Source: Vibrio splendidus
GTDB lineage: Bacteria > Pseudomonadota > Gammaproteobacteria > Enterobacterales > Vibrionaceae
Direction: 5' to 3'
Length of the DNA: 64,000 nucleotides
Assembly (NCBI RefSeq): GCF_024347615.1
Contig: NZ_AP025509.1
Location: 1,736,001-1,800,000 of the forward strand
Shown piece after piece: positions 36,327 through 45,116 of this stretch. The notes under the pieces were generated by a model. It saw nothing but the letters and a program-made list of their open reading frames with translations, had not been told where the DNA came from and searched no databases. Each line of letters begins with the position of its first letter. Positions within the stretch are counted from its first letter, which is position 1. A program made the position numbers and the translations under genes.

Positions 36327-37643
36327 TTAGCTGCGGCTAGCGCGGTCTTTTACTGCTTGTTTAATTTGCTGACGTTGTTCTTGAGATAGAGATTGTGCCT
36401 TTTGACGAATTTGCTCTGCATTTAAATCTGAGCGAAGCTCAATACGTTCAGCAACTACTTTCTTTGCTTTATCAGAGATATTTACATCAACAATTTTCCC
36501 GTCATTAATAATAATGCTTACCGCTTTATCATTAATACTAATCCATGTTGAGCCGTCAGTATTTTGTCCAGATTCAATGCTAGTAATCAGTTGGTCATTT
36601 AAGCTTGGTGGTAGTTGTTTTTCAGAATCAGGAGATACTCCCCATTCACCATCAATGGTTGATTTTTCCCAATCAATTACCCATTCACCACGATTATCTT
36701 GATAAATAACATAAACGTCGTCAGAATTCATGGCACCTAGTCTAACTTCAAATGATCCATGAGTGTCACCTGGCTCAAGAATTAATACCGTTTTACCATC
36801 TTCGTTGTACACGTAAGCTTGTTGGTGTTCTTTGCTAAACTCGACAGTGTAAGGTTTATTTGGATTATCCCAACCGCCATCAAGTTCAGGTAAGTCGTTA
36901 TCTGGGTTTACCCAACCCCATCCATTATCTACATCACCTCTGATGATGGTGATATCACCGTTATTGTCTCTTCCTATTTGCATGGTTTCGCCTGTTGAGA
37001 AATCGGTGAATACGATTCGACCTTTTCCATCATATTCAGCACCGCCAACAACAACACCATCAATTGTGACTAAGTTAGTTGTTGTATCAATAACATAATC
37101 AACACCATTAATTGTTACTGGTATCAATGGGTTTGTGTGTCCTTCATCGCCATCCCATTTAGGCGGTAATTCTGGTGCAGGTTTCGTGACATCCCAGCCA
37201 TGATCTCCATCCCATGAACCATCATCTTTAGGTGGTAGCTGTGGATTTGGTTTTACAGTTTCAGAAATAATTAAACGGCCATTTTCAACTTTAAGTACTG
37301 CTTCTCCGCCATTGTTGCCATGGAAGATAAGCTCTGAACCTTCTTTTTGTATATGACCAATAGTTTCACCTTGAGCATTTTTTACTTCATCACCATTGGT
37401 TACATAAGTTTTACCGTTTAAGCGAACTACCGTATTACCATTGCTTCCTTTTAATAAGCTAGCTTGGTAATTACCGTCATCACCACTAACGATTGCTGCT
37501 TGAAGATTTTCGCCTTGGAAGTATGTAACATCAGCAATGCCATCTTGTGGATCAATACCGCCGCCGTTATCACTTGAACCAGAAGAAGAACAACCAGCTA
37601 GGAAAGAGGCTGCGATAAGTGTGCTTAATAATTTTAGTTTCAT
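36327..37643 (-). CDS. Asp/Gly/Trp-rich lipoprotein of unknown function
   Basis: A 438-aa protein with lipobox FLAGCSS (Cys18) and a Ser/Gly linker. The protein is very acidic, with recurrent PPKDDGSWDG, PPKWDGDEG and GGWDNPNKP segments (about residues 135-260) and repeated beta-strand phrases (NGDEVKNAQGETIG, YVYNEDGKTVLILE). The C terminus is a basic helix (AEQIRQKAQSLSQEQRQQIKQ). No catalytic motif is seen. Such repeat-rich lipoproteins are probably surface or periplasmic polymers; assignment beyond that is not possible. AT content is higher than in neighbouring genes. Confidence 0.75.
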   Translation of the reverse strand: MKLKLLSTLIAASFLAGCSSSGSSDNGGGIDPQDGIADVTYFQGENLQAAIVSGDDGNYQASLLKGSNGNTVVRLNGKTYVTNGDEVKNAQGETIGHIQKEGSELIFHGNNGGEAVLKVENGRLIISETVKPNPQLPPKDDGSWDGDHGWDVTKPAPELPPKWDGDEGHTNPLIPVTINGVDYVIDTTTNLVTIDGVVVGGAEYDGKGRIVFTDFSTGETMQIGRDNNGDITIIRGDVDNGWGWVNPDNDLPELDGGWDNPNKPYTVEFSKEHQQAYVYNEDGKTVLILEPGDTHGSFEVRLGAMNSDDVYVIYQDNRGEWVIDWEKSTIDGEWGVSPDSEKQLPPSLNDQLITSIESGQNTDGSTWISINDKAVSIIINDGKIVDVNISDKAKKVVAERIELRSDLNAEQIRQKAQSLSQEQRQQIKQAVKDRASRS

Positions 37644-37736
37644 GATCTACTCTCAAATAATTGTATAGGAACAAGGTTTGCTTCTTGCAGTGTTATGTGG
37701 CGTTCCTAGCCGATGAGAGAAGTATATGGATTGAAC

Positions 37737-37770
37737 AAAAAAGCCTCTAATCCCTTACAGGAATAGAGGC
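37737..37770 (-). terminator. Rho-independent terminator of the LysR gene
   Basis: A 7-bp outer stem (GCCTCTA / TAGAGGC) with further inner pairing, followed on the minus strand by six T residues. Confidence 0.85.
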
Positions 37771-37817
37771 CTTAACGATCAGTTATTAATGAAACAGACT
37801 AAAGAGGATGATAACCG

Positions 37818-38738
37818 TTAGTTATCATTGAGTAATGATTGAAGAATGTTTTTTAACCATAGCATAGTCGGGTTATTACGATTTTTATGGTGATAATAGG
37901 CACAGATTTTCGGATTAATATCTTTACTTTCAAAGAGTATCTGAATGCTTCGTAGTTCTTTGTTATGTTTAATGTCGAAAAATCTAGATGCTGGGAAAAT
38001 CATGTCTGAGTTATTAACCACATCGATTACGGCTGAAGGCAATTCTGAGCGAAAGCCAACATTAGCTTTCAACCCTGCAATTTTTAGTGTTTTTTCCGCT
38101 AAAGATTGATGAGAGTTCCAATCTACCGCTATTACAGTTGCCAGTTCAAATTTAACCCCATCTTTAAATTCTATTTCAGTCTCTTTGTATGGATGTTCTT
38201 GTCTTACATATGCTTTAAAGCTCTCTCGAGCGATAGGTTTTTGAATGAGTTCTTTTGGAGCATGGCTAATTTCGTAATTAAGACCCAGTTGAACCTCATC
38301 ATTAATGATATCGGTCATGGTTGATTTTGACCAATTTAATAGTTGCACCTGAACGTTCGGTGCCTCTGCTCTAATCGCTTGAAATAGCCTATTTGCAATA
38401 GCACTTAAAATAAAAGGAGATAAAGCGATCTTGATGACACCATTAAGTTCTTTCGGGTTAAATTCATTACTGTTATTTAGCGCAGAAGACAGTTCGTCCA
38501 GTATCGGGGAAATACTTTCGGCCAACATATTGGCGTGCTCTGTCGCTCTTAATCCGTGGTGAGTTTTGACAAATAGCTCATCGTCGAAATGATCGCGTAA
38601 TCGTTGTAGAGCTTTACTTATCGCAGGCTGAGATACGAATAGGCGCTCGGAGGCTTTACGCATGTTTCTTTCTTGATGAAGAATGATAAAAGTGCGAAGT
38701 AAATTTAAATCTAAGTTCGAAAATAGATCTTTTGCCAT
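37818..38738 (-). CDS. LysR-family transcriptional regulator
   Basis: A 306-aa protein with a clear LysR helix-turn-helix (QERNMRKASERLFVSQPAISKALQRL) and an effector domain. No good ribosome site precedes ATG 38738; a GTG three codons earlier is the alternative, so the start is uncertain. Neighbours on both sides are separated by terminators, so it probably acts on a distant target or on itself. Confidence 0.88.
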   Translation of the reverse strand: MAKDLFSNLDLNLLRTFIILHQERNMRKASERLFVSQPAISKALQRLRDHFDDELFVKTHHGLRATEHANMLAESISPILDELSSALNNSNEFNPKELNGVIKIALSPFILSAIANRLFQAIRAEAPNVQVQLLNWSKSTMTDIINDEVQLGLNYEISHAPKELIQKPIARESFKAYVRQEHPYKETEIEFKDGVKFELATVIAVDWNSHQSLAEKTLKIAGLKANVGFRSELPSAVIDVVNNSDMIFPASRFFDIKHNKELRSIQILFESKDINPKICAYYHHKNRNNPTMLWLKNILQSLLNDN

Positions 38739-38832
38739 AAGGAGCACCGAGTTAAGTTTGTAAACTTAATAATAAGATGGTGTTCGGTCTAGGACAAATA
38801 GATATTTCGCATAGGTGTGATGCCAGTAAAAT

Positions 38833-38855
38833 AAAACCCGCACTTGGCGGGTTTT
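38833..38855 (-). terminator. Rho-independent terminator of the EamA gene
   Basis: A 9-bp perfect stem (AAAACCCGC / GCGGGTTTT) with a 5-nt loop, followed on the minus strand by TATTTTA. Confidence 0.8.
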
Positions 38856-38882
38856 TGTGTAGGTCGTTACTATATGTAAATT

Positions 38883-39776
38883 CTATTGCGTAATAGGCTT
38901 AACTTGTTTGGTTTGTCTTACTGCAAGGATAAGCTGCGGTAGTAGCGACATCACGATCATGCCGGTCATTAGTGAATATTGGACTGGAGTAAATGATTCA
39001 CCCATTAACACCATACCGGTCACGATGCCCGCAACTGGGTTTGCAATACCACCGAAGGTGAAATCAACCACTGACATACGTTGTAGCAACCACACATACA
39101 TGCCGTAACCCAGCGCTGTGTTTAGTCCAATCACCCACAATAGCCCCATAGCATTACGAGAATCGAAATGAGTGACAGCGTTAACATAAGGCTGCGGGTC
39201 GATGAACGCATGAACGCCAGATGCGACAGATAAAATCGTACCGCCTAGAATCAGCTGCCACGTTAATACTTTCCACCAATGCATACGATTACCCAGTGAT
39301 TTAGTAATGCTGCTGCCGATGACGATACACATGATTGCCGCGAACATGGCACCTAAACCGATCGGGTTTAATGCGATCTGACTTGGATTAAACAATATCC
39401 ACGCTAAGGTGATCAAGCCAATACCAGACAGGGCTTGAATCAAATGCGGGCGCTGCTTTTTCACTACCCAGTGGAAGATCATCGCAAACACCGGCACGGA
39501 GATCATGCCCACACCAGAGATTGCCGAAGGCAGCGTTAGCGCCATTACGAAGATCAAGCCAAAGAAGGTCGCAATATTGATAAGGCCCAATGTGAAAATG
39601 ATCTGCCACTCGCCTTTTTTAGGCAGCGTTGGTTTTACCGCTAGCAATAACAAACCAGCAGGTAACGCACGCAAAGCACCCAATAATAATGGTGGCCACT
39701 CCTGTAGCGTAAATTGCGTCACTGCATAGGTTGTTCCCCAAAAGAATGCGGGGATCATTGCTAATAATATGTTCAT
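38883..39776 (-). CDS. EamA-family transporter controlled by divergent MarR gene
   Basis: A 297-aa protein with ten predicted helices in two EamA repeats. It begins IPAFFWGTTYAVTQFTLQ with PPLLLGALRALPAGLLLL; the second half begins with GLGAMFAAIMCIVIGSS. It is likely an exporter of small metabolites. A palindromic site lies 9 nt upstream of its start and resembles a second copy near the divergent marR-like gene, which suggests repression by that regulator. Confidence 0.9.
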   Translation of the reverse strand: MNILLAMIPAFFWGTTYAVTQFTLQEWPPLLLGALRALPAGLLLLAVKPTLPKKGEWQIIFTLGLINIATFFGLIFVMALTLPSAISGVGMISVPVFAMIFHWVVKKQRPHLIQALSGIGLITLAWILFNPSQIALNPIGLGAMFAAIMCIVIGSSITKSLGNRMHWWKVLTWQLILGGTILSVASGVHAFIDPQPYVNAVTHFDSRNAMGLLWVIGLNTALGYGMYVWLLQRMSVVDFTFGGIANPVAGIVTGMVLMGESFTPVQYSLMTGMIVMSLLPQLILAVRQTKQVKPITQ

Positions 39777-39784
39777 ATGAAATA

Positions 39785-39860
39785 TCTTTACGTTAAGATA
39801 ACTATTGTGTGAACTGTATACTGAGAACTAGTGGTTGTAAAGTATCTTTATGTTAAACTA
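39785..39860. promoter_or_regulatory. Paired MarR operator candidates
   Basis: ATCTTTACGTTAAGAT (39785-39800) is palindromic with ATCTT/AAGAT arms. A second related copy, ATCTTTATGTTAAACT, starts at about 39844. They flank the divergent promoters of the EamA and MarR genes, one next to each start, as expected for autoregulated MarR control. Confidence 0.6.
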
Positions 39861-39899
39861 GTTTGAAGTAATCAGACTAATAACGGAGCGAGATCGCAA

Positions 39900-40382
39900 A
39901 TGGATGCTATCGACCGCGTAGTAGAGCAATGGGCAAAGGAAAAGCCTGAGCTAGAAACTGAGCCTATGGCAATGATGGGCCGGATTATGCGTATTGCCAA
40001 GTATATGGAGACGCAAGTTGCCGAGCTTCATAAAAAATACGACATGAAGCTGGGTGAGTTTGATGTGCTGGCGACGTTGCGACGTTCTGGAAAGCCTTAC
40101 CGACTGACTCCGTCAGAACTGATCGGGTCGATGATGCTGACATCAGGCGCGATGACCAATCGCCTTGATAAGCTAGAAGCCAAAGGGCTGATCAGTCGTG
40201 AGCACAGTAAAGAAGACAGACGTAGCGTGAGTGTTCAGTTAACCAAAGATGGTCTCATTCTGATTGATCAAATGATGACCGAACATGTCGAAACGCAGAA
40301 AAAGCTCGTTAAATCACTGTCTACTAGCCAGAAGAAAAATACTAACCAGTTGCTTAAAACATGGCTGAGTGCTTACGAGTAA
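39900..40382 (+). CDS. MarR-family transcriptional regulator
   Basis: A 160-aa winged-helix regulator. Recognition segments are LTPSELIGSMMLTSGAMTNRLDKLE and the wing ISREHSKEDRRSVSVQLT, with dimerisation helices at both ends. GGAG lies 11 nt before the ATG. It is divergent from the EamA transporter and probably represses it in response to an unidentified ligand. Confidence 0.93.
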   Translation: MDAIDRVVEQWAKEKPELETEPMAMMGRIMRIAKYMETQVAELHKKYDMKLGEFDVLATLRRSGKPYRLTPSELIGSMMLTSGAMTNRLDKLEAKGLISREHSKEDRRSVSVQLTKDGLILIDQMMTEHVETQKKLVKSLSTSQKKNTNQLLKTWLSAYE

Positions 40383-40410
40383 TTGACGTGAGCTAACTCA
40401 AACTGATTTG

Positions 40411-40440
40411 AAAGCCGAAGTGATGAGCTTCGGTTTTTTT
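40411..40440 (+). terminator. Rho-independent terminator of the MarR gene
   Basis: Stem CCGAAG / CTTCGG extended by A-T pairs, with a 7-nt loop, followed by seven T residues. Confidence 0.85.
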
Positions 40441-40627
40441 GTGTCTTCAATTTGGTGTCGTGTTATTTAGTATCGGTTAATTTGGGATCAGAATTGAGCC
40501 AGAAAATCGAACAAGTTCCATTGATGTCATTCAATATTTTAGGACATCCTATTCAAGACTTCCCGTTATCAATAGATGCCACCCATCAGTATATTTCTCG
40601 TATTCCCACAATACAGAGCTTACTGAA

Positions 40628-40930
40628 ATGAAACTTAAAATAGCCCTTAGCGCAGCACTACTAGTGACTTCATTTGCATCTCATGCAGAATTGAAAATGT
40701 CGATCAACGAACAAACCAATGGCGTCGTCGTTACGGTTTATCAAGATGGAGAACGCGTCCCTAATGCTCAGGTCACCACCAATATTCGTGGGCAACAAGT
40801 GACAGAAACATCAGATAGAGGACAAGCATTTTTCTACAAGGGAAATATCCCGAGGGTGTACCGATTTGAAGCAACCACACTTCAAGGAGAGAGTGTCCAA
40901 CAAAGTCGATTTATCGGACGAGATAAATAG
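40628..40930 (+). CDS. Small exported protein with carboxypeptidase-regulatory-like fold
   Basis: A 100-aa protein with signal peptide (MKLKIALSAALLVTSFASHA). The mature part resembles a single transthyretin/CNA-B-like beta sandwich (VVVTVYQDGERVPNAQVTTNIRGQ, TSDRGQAFFYKG). It is probably periplasmic, with unknown function. It is a single gene with no clear partner; the convergent LysR gene ends 29 nt downstream. Confidence 0.75.
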   Translation: MKLKIALSAALLVTSFASHAELKMSINEQTNGVVVTVYQDGERVPNAQVTTNIRGQQVTETSDRGQAFFYKGNIPRVYRFEATTLQGESVQQSRFIGRDK

Positions 40931-40959
40931 ACTTTTCGGAGTGCCCAGCTAGAAGCAAG

Positions 40960-41865
40960 TTAGTGAGTTTGAGCCGACACTCTCCAGCACTTTTCTAACT
41001 TTTTCAAAGCGAGTGTTTTGGCTTTTCCCATGTTGCCTATTTGCCACGCCAGTACGATATCAACGGTTCTTGCGTGGCCAATTTCCACTAAACTTCCAGC
41101 TTCTAACTCGGATGTGATTAATTGCTTGGGTAGAGTACCGATACCAAGGTTACGTTGAATTGCCGTTAACTTACTGCTCATCGAACTTACCGTACTGGTT
41201 TTTTGGTTCAGTAAGATGTTTTTGGTAATTTTAGGCGCAGACTTTGCGGTATCGGCCACTGCGATGATCGTGTGTTCACGTCGTGTTGATTCACTGAGCG
41301 GATTTGGCTCTTTTAAAATGGGTGCATTTTTCGCAGCCACCCAGATCATTTCTACACGGCCGATGGTTTTACTGTTTACGGTATTCGGTAGCTCGATATT
41401 GGGTATCGATGAGATGAGAATATCCGCTTTTCCTGAGATTAATGCCTCCCAGCCTCCCGACAAAATATCCTCTTGAACATACAGCTGCGTGCTGCATTCT
41501 GTTGCCATGTCGGCGATTAACGACAACGCAATGTCTTGCCCGATAATGCCGTCATAGGAAACAAACAGTTCGCTTTCCCAACCACTTGAGAAACGTTGTA
41601 TTTGGTTTATAAGTTCATCGGATCCCGCTAGTAACTGGCGACCATTTTCCACCAACATTTGCCCTACCTGAGTAAATACGGCTCTGTGTCCTGAACGATC
41701 TAAGATCAAGATGCCGAGTTCGTCTTCCAACTTTTGAATCTGATAACTCAATGCAGAAACGGATCGATTGAGGTGCGCAGAGGCTGACGAGTAAGTCCCT
41801 TCACGTTGTAGAACATCCAATATTTGTAAAGTATCGAGCGGTAGTGTTTTCTTCAGAGTCTTCAT
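40960..41865 (-). CDS. LysR-family transcriptional regulator
   Basis: A 301-aa protein with a LysR DNA-binding domain (LQREGTYSSASAHLNRSVSALSYQIQKLE, followed by DRSGHRAVFTQVG) and an effector domain. It is divergent from the doxX-like gene with 206 nt between starts, so it probably controls it. Confidence 0.92.
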   Translation of the reverse strand: MKTLKKTLPLDTLQILDVLQREGTYSSASAHLNRSVSALSYQIQKLEDELGILILDRSGHRAVFTQVGQMLVENGRQLLAGSDELINQIQRFSSGWESELFVSYDGIIGQDIALSLIADMATECSTQLYVQEDILSGGWEALISGKADILISSIPNIELPNTVNSKTIGRVEMIWVAAKNAPILKEPNPLSESTRREHTIIAVADTAKSAPKITKNILLNQKTSTVSSMSSKLTAIQRNLGIGTLPKQLITSELEAGSLVEIGHARTVDIVLAWQIGNMGKAKTLALKKLEKCWRVSAQTH

Positions 41866-42071
41866 AAAATCAATAAAAATGGGGCAAGTGTTTCAATGAA
41901 TTTAAGGCAATGGTAACAGCATTGAGGTTGTTCAATCTTCGGATTTAGTCAGTAATTTGTATGCGAGTATGTCTACTAAAATTTCAAACAAGTTGTTCTA
42001 TTTTTCTCGTTATCATCTTAATGCTAAGTCGAATAACCTATCGGCAATGAAACTTATCAAGGCTTAGAACT

Positions 42072-42509
42072 ATGAACACTAGATTGAACGACACACTGAC
42101 TTTTTTCGCTCGTATTTTATTGGCTTACTTGTTTATTCAAGCGGGTTGGGGAAAGCTATTTAGCTATGAAGGAACGGCGGGGTACATGGCATCTCAAGGG
42201 GTCAGCGCTCACTTGTTGCCTTTGGTTATTTTGCTTGAACTCGGTGGTGGACTTGCGATTCTAGCTGGATTCATGACTCGCTTTACTGCGTTGTCGATTG
42301 CGTTTTTCTCTTTGGTTTCTGGTGTTATGTTTCACTTCGACCCAAGTTCGTCGGGGCAAATGATTCATTTCTACAAAAACGTCTCTGTTGCTGGTGGGTA
42401 TCTAGCGTTAGCGGTACTTGGCGCGGGATCGTTTAGTGTTGATTACTGGCTGTCTACCAAGCTAAAGCAAGACACCAAATGGACGCGCTTAATGGTTCTT
42501 GTACGTTAG
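42072..42509 (+). CDS. DoxX-family membrane protein
   Basis: A 145-aa protein with four hydrophobic helices and the DoxX signature LLAYLFIQAGWGKLFSYEG, then LLELGGGLAILAGFMTR. DoxX-like proteins occur in redox and stress loci in the inner membrane; the exact role is unknown. AAGG precedes the ATG. It is a likely target of the divergent LysR regulator. Confidence 0.9.
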   Translation: MNTRLNDTLTFFARILLAYLFIQAGWGKLFSYEGTAGYMASQGVSAHLLPLVILLELGGGLAILAGFMTRFTALSIAFFSLVSGVMFHFDPSSSGQMIHFYKNVSVAGGYLALAVLGAGSFSVDYWLSTKLKQDTKWTRLMVLVR

Positions 42510-42564
42510 CGTTCTTTGTCTAATCACACCTTATTCGTTAGTGTTGTTGGCGCAACTTATGAAT

Positions 42565-42596
42565 AAAAAACCGAAGCTACCTGGCTTCGGTTTTTT
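42565..42596. terminator. Bidirectional rho-independent terminator
   Basis: A 13-bp perfect stem (AAAAAACCGAAGC / GCTTCGGTTTTTT) with a 6-nt loop, between the doxX-like gene and the convergent GlcG-like gene. Confidence 0.93.
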
Positions 42597-42635
42597 ATTC
42601 CTGTCTAAGAACTTCAAGTACAGCGAGTTGGCTAG

Positions 42636-43076
42636 TTAAGCTTGCAGCATCTCGTCACTGAACAGTTCTGCGCAGCCAATACCATTAATGGCGCAGCTCT
42701 CGTCGATGTCTGAGATGTCACCGCTCACGCCGATAGCACCCAATACCGTTTTATCCTTGTCTCGAATCAGTAGCCCCCCTGGAACTGGCACCATGTTTCC
42801 GTGTGCGAGCACGTTTACGGCGGAGATGAATGCTGGTCGGTTGTCAGCATCTTGGGCGAGTTTTCTAGAGGAACAACCCAGTGCGAGTGCCCCCCACGCT
42901 TTAGCAATCGCGATGTCTGGTCGCATCATGCTAGAGCCGTCTTGACGTTGCAGAGAAATCAGTTTGCCACCGCTGTCTAAGACGGCGACCGTCAAAGGTT
43001 CTGTGTGGATCTTGTTTCCTGCTTTTAAGGTGCCATCGATGATGGTTAACGCTTGTTGTAGAGTCAAACTTCCCAT
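42636..43076 (-). CDS. GlcG/HbpS-like protein
   Basis: A 146-aa protein of the GlcG/HbpS/PduO-C family, with LTVAVLDSGGKLISLQRQDGSSMMRPDIAIAKAW (core of the family fold) and a GGLLIRDKDKTVLGAIGVSGD segment. Family members bind heme or corrinoid-like ligands, and GlcG sits in glycolate operons. Here it lies 101 nt after the malate synthase gene on the same strand and likely belongs to the glyoxylate locus. AGGAGA precedes the start. Confidence 0.88.
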   Translation of the reverse strand: MGSLTLQQALTIIDGTLKAGNKIHTEPLTVAVLDSGGKLISLQRQDGSSMMRPDIAIAKAWGALALGCSSRKLAQDADNRPAFISAVNVLAHGNMVPVPGGLLIRDKDKTVLGAIGVSGDISDIDESCAINGIGCAELFSDEMLQA

Positions 43077-43168
43077 GTTATCTCCTAGTTTTTCAAGGGG
43101 CCGTGTACCAAGCTAAGTCAGCCAATCATTACTCTTGTTGTGAATCTCATCGACTGATTCAGCTCGGT

Positions 43169-43193
43169 ACAAGAGTCCTAACTGGACTCTTGT
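43169..43193. repeat. Perfect inverted repeat over the malate synthase stop codon
   Basis: ACAAGAGTCC, TAACT loop, GGACTCTTGT. The hairpin includes the last codons and stop of aceB but has no T tract. It may be an RNA stabiliser or pausing element before the GlcG-like gene. Confidence 0.7.
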
Positions 43194-44803
43194 AATAGCC
43201 CATAGCTGGGTAAAGTTAGGAAGGCAGCGAACTCTTTGGCTGTAGAAAGTTGATAGAAAAGATCAGCTGTCTCTTCAAATCGACCTGCTGTATAGCGCGA
43301 GTCTCCGACTTCATGTTTTATCGTGTCTAACTCCTGGTAAAGCCAAGAGTGGAATAGTGATTTGGTAAAGGTTTGGCCGTCATCAAGCGTGACGCCGTGG
43401 TGGATCCACTGCCAGATATTGGCTCTTGAGATCTCAGCAGTCGCGGCATCTTCCATAAGGCCGTAGATAGGCACACAGCCGTAGCCTTGGATCCAAGCTT
43501 CGATGTAATACAGCGCGATGCGTATATTTTTACGTACTCCTGCTTCGTCGCGACTGCCCTCACAAGGCTTGAGTAGAGTGTCGGCGTTGATCACATGCTC
43601 TGGGCTTTGGAAATCCATTTGGTTTACTTTGCCATCTAAGTGCTTATCAAAGATCGACATTGCCAAATCAACCAGTGCAGGGTGCGCGACCCATGTGCCA
43701 TCGTGTCCGTTTTGAGATTCTCTCTGCTTATCTTCGATAACCTTGGCGGTGACACGCGCCATCTCTTGCGGATCTTTCGCTGGAATAAAGGCAGACATAC
43801 CACCCATCGCCAGTGCGCCGCGAGCGTGACAAGTGCGTACCAACAGTTGGCTGTAGGCGTTAAGGAATTCTTGATCCATGCCGATCCCATGACGATCTGG
43901 CAGGATGCGGTCTTTATGGTTCTTCAGCGTTTTGATATAGCTGAAGATGTAATCCCAACGGCCACAGTTCATCGCAACGATGTGATCACGCATGGCGTAC
44001 AAGATCTCTTCCATTTGGAATACGGCTGGTAACGTTTCGATCAATACTGTCGCGCGAATGGTGCCTTTTGGTACATGGAAATAGTTTTCGGTGAAGCTGA
44101 AAATATCGTCCCACCATTGTGCTTCTTCCATGCTTTCTAGCTTTGGAATGTAGTAGTAAACCCCTAAACCTTGTTGTGCACGTGATTGATAGTTGTGGAA
44201 AAAGTACAAGGCGAAGTCCATCAAGCAACCGCCGATAGGTTGATTGTTGAATTGGATGGATTGCTCAGGAAGGTGGATCCCTCGTGGGCGTGCGATCAGC
44301 AGTGCAGGATCGTCGTTTAATTGGTAACGCTTCTGCTTCTTCTCATCGAAATAACTAATGGTGCCAAGGTTGGCATCTCTTAGGTTGATTTGCCCTTCGA
44401 CCATATTGGCCCAAGTAGGAGAAGACGCATCTTCAAAGCAGCACATGAAGACTTTCGCGCCTGAGTTTAGCGCGTTGATCACCATCTTTCTTTCGATAGG
44501 CCCGGTGATCTCTACTCGGCGATCGAGTAGCTCTGGTGGCGGTGTCGCCACTTTCCACTCTTTATTCTGGCGAATGGAAATCGTGTCTTTTCTAAAATTG
44601 GGTAACTCACCCTCGTCATATTGAGCTTGTTTTACGTCGCGGTCACTTAGCAGGGTATGACGGCGATCTCCAAACTTATTGATGAGAGCTTCTAAGAATT
44701 TTAATGCATCTTTAGACAAGATCTCTTTGTACTCGGAGTTGTCCATCTTCCCAAGTACCTGCATACATTGTACTTCTTCTCTCTCTTTTACGTCATTCAT
44801 CAT
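43178..44803 (-). CDS. aceB: Malate synthase A
   Basis: A 541-aa enzyme condensing glyoxylate with acetyl-CoA to malate. The family signature reads MNCGRWDYIFS, with DRHGIGMDQEF and the C-terminal IHHGVTLDDGQ segment. ATG 44803 is chosen because AAGGAGA lies about 6 nt upstream; a longer in-frame start adds ten residues without a site. No isocitrate lyase gene (aceA) adjoins it. Instead it is divergent from gcl, so here it probably serves glyoxylate or glycolate use. A TTTGTATACAAA palindrome lies 31 nt upstream. Confidence 0.95.
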   Translation of the reverse strand: MMNDVKEREEVQCMQVLGKMDNSEYKEILSKDALKFLEALINKFGDRRHTLLSDRDVKQAQYDEGELPNFRKDTISIRQNKEWKVATPPPELLDRRVEITGPIERKMVINALNSGAKVFMCCFEDASSPTWANMVEGQINLRDANLGTISYFDEKKQKRYQLNDDPALLIARPRGIHLPEQSIQFNNQPIGGCLMDFALYFFHNYQSRAQQGLGVYYYIPKLESMEEAQWWDDIFSFTENYFHVPKGTIRATVLIETLPAVFQMEEILYAMRDHIVAMNCGRWDYIFSYIKTLKNHKDRILPDRHGIGMDQEFLNAYSQLLVRTCHARGALAMGGMSAFIPAKDPQEMARVTAKVIEDKQRESQNGHDGTWVAHPALVDLAMSIFDKHLDGKVNQMDFQSPEHVINADTLLKPCEGSRDEAGVRKNIRIALYYIEAWIQGYGCVPIYGLMEDAATAEISRANIWQWIHHGVTLDDGQTFTKSLFHSWLYQELDTIKHEVGDSRYTAGRFEETADLFYQLSTAKEFAAFLTLPSYGLLQESS

Positions 44804-44833
44804 TGTTGTCTCCTTTAAACAATACGATGCCAC

Positions 44834-45099
44834 TTTGTATACAAAATGCTCTTTTTAAGGGTATTTATATTGTAGAAATTGTAAACAAGCAAACAGTATT
44901 TAACATTTATTTATCATTTGATCTTTTTGTAATTTATTTTTACGTAAAGATATTTTATGTAAAGCAATGAATTGTAAGCTTTTCAGGATGAGTGCGTACT
45001 TAATGTGATGGGTTGATGTAACAAAATTGTTTCATTGTGGGGTTGATAAATAGCGAGGATGGTTCATAGTACACAAAAGTTAGTTTAATTGTATACAAT
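44834..45099. promoter_or_regulatory. Divergent aceB-gcl regulatory region with TTGTATACAA operators
   Basis: The 313-nt gap holds two perfect 12-bp palindromes, TTTGTATACAAA (44834-44845, 31 nt before aceB) and ATTGTATACAAT (45088-45099, 18 nt before gcl), plus a near copy TTGTAAACAA (44879-44888). The GT-N-AC spacing fits FadR/FCD-type GntR repressors. No such regulator gene is in the window, so the protein must be encoded elsewhere. No gene is seen in the gap. Confidence 0.7.
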
Positions 45100-45116
45100 C
45101 TGAACTGGAGGTTCGA

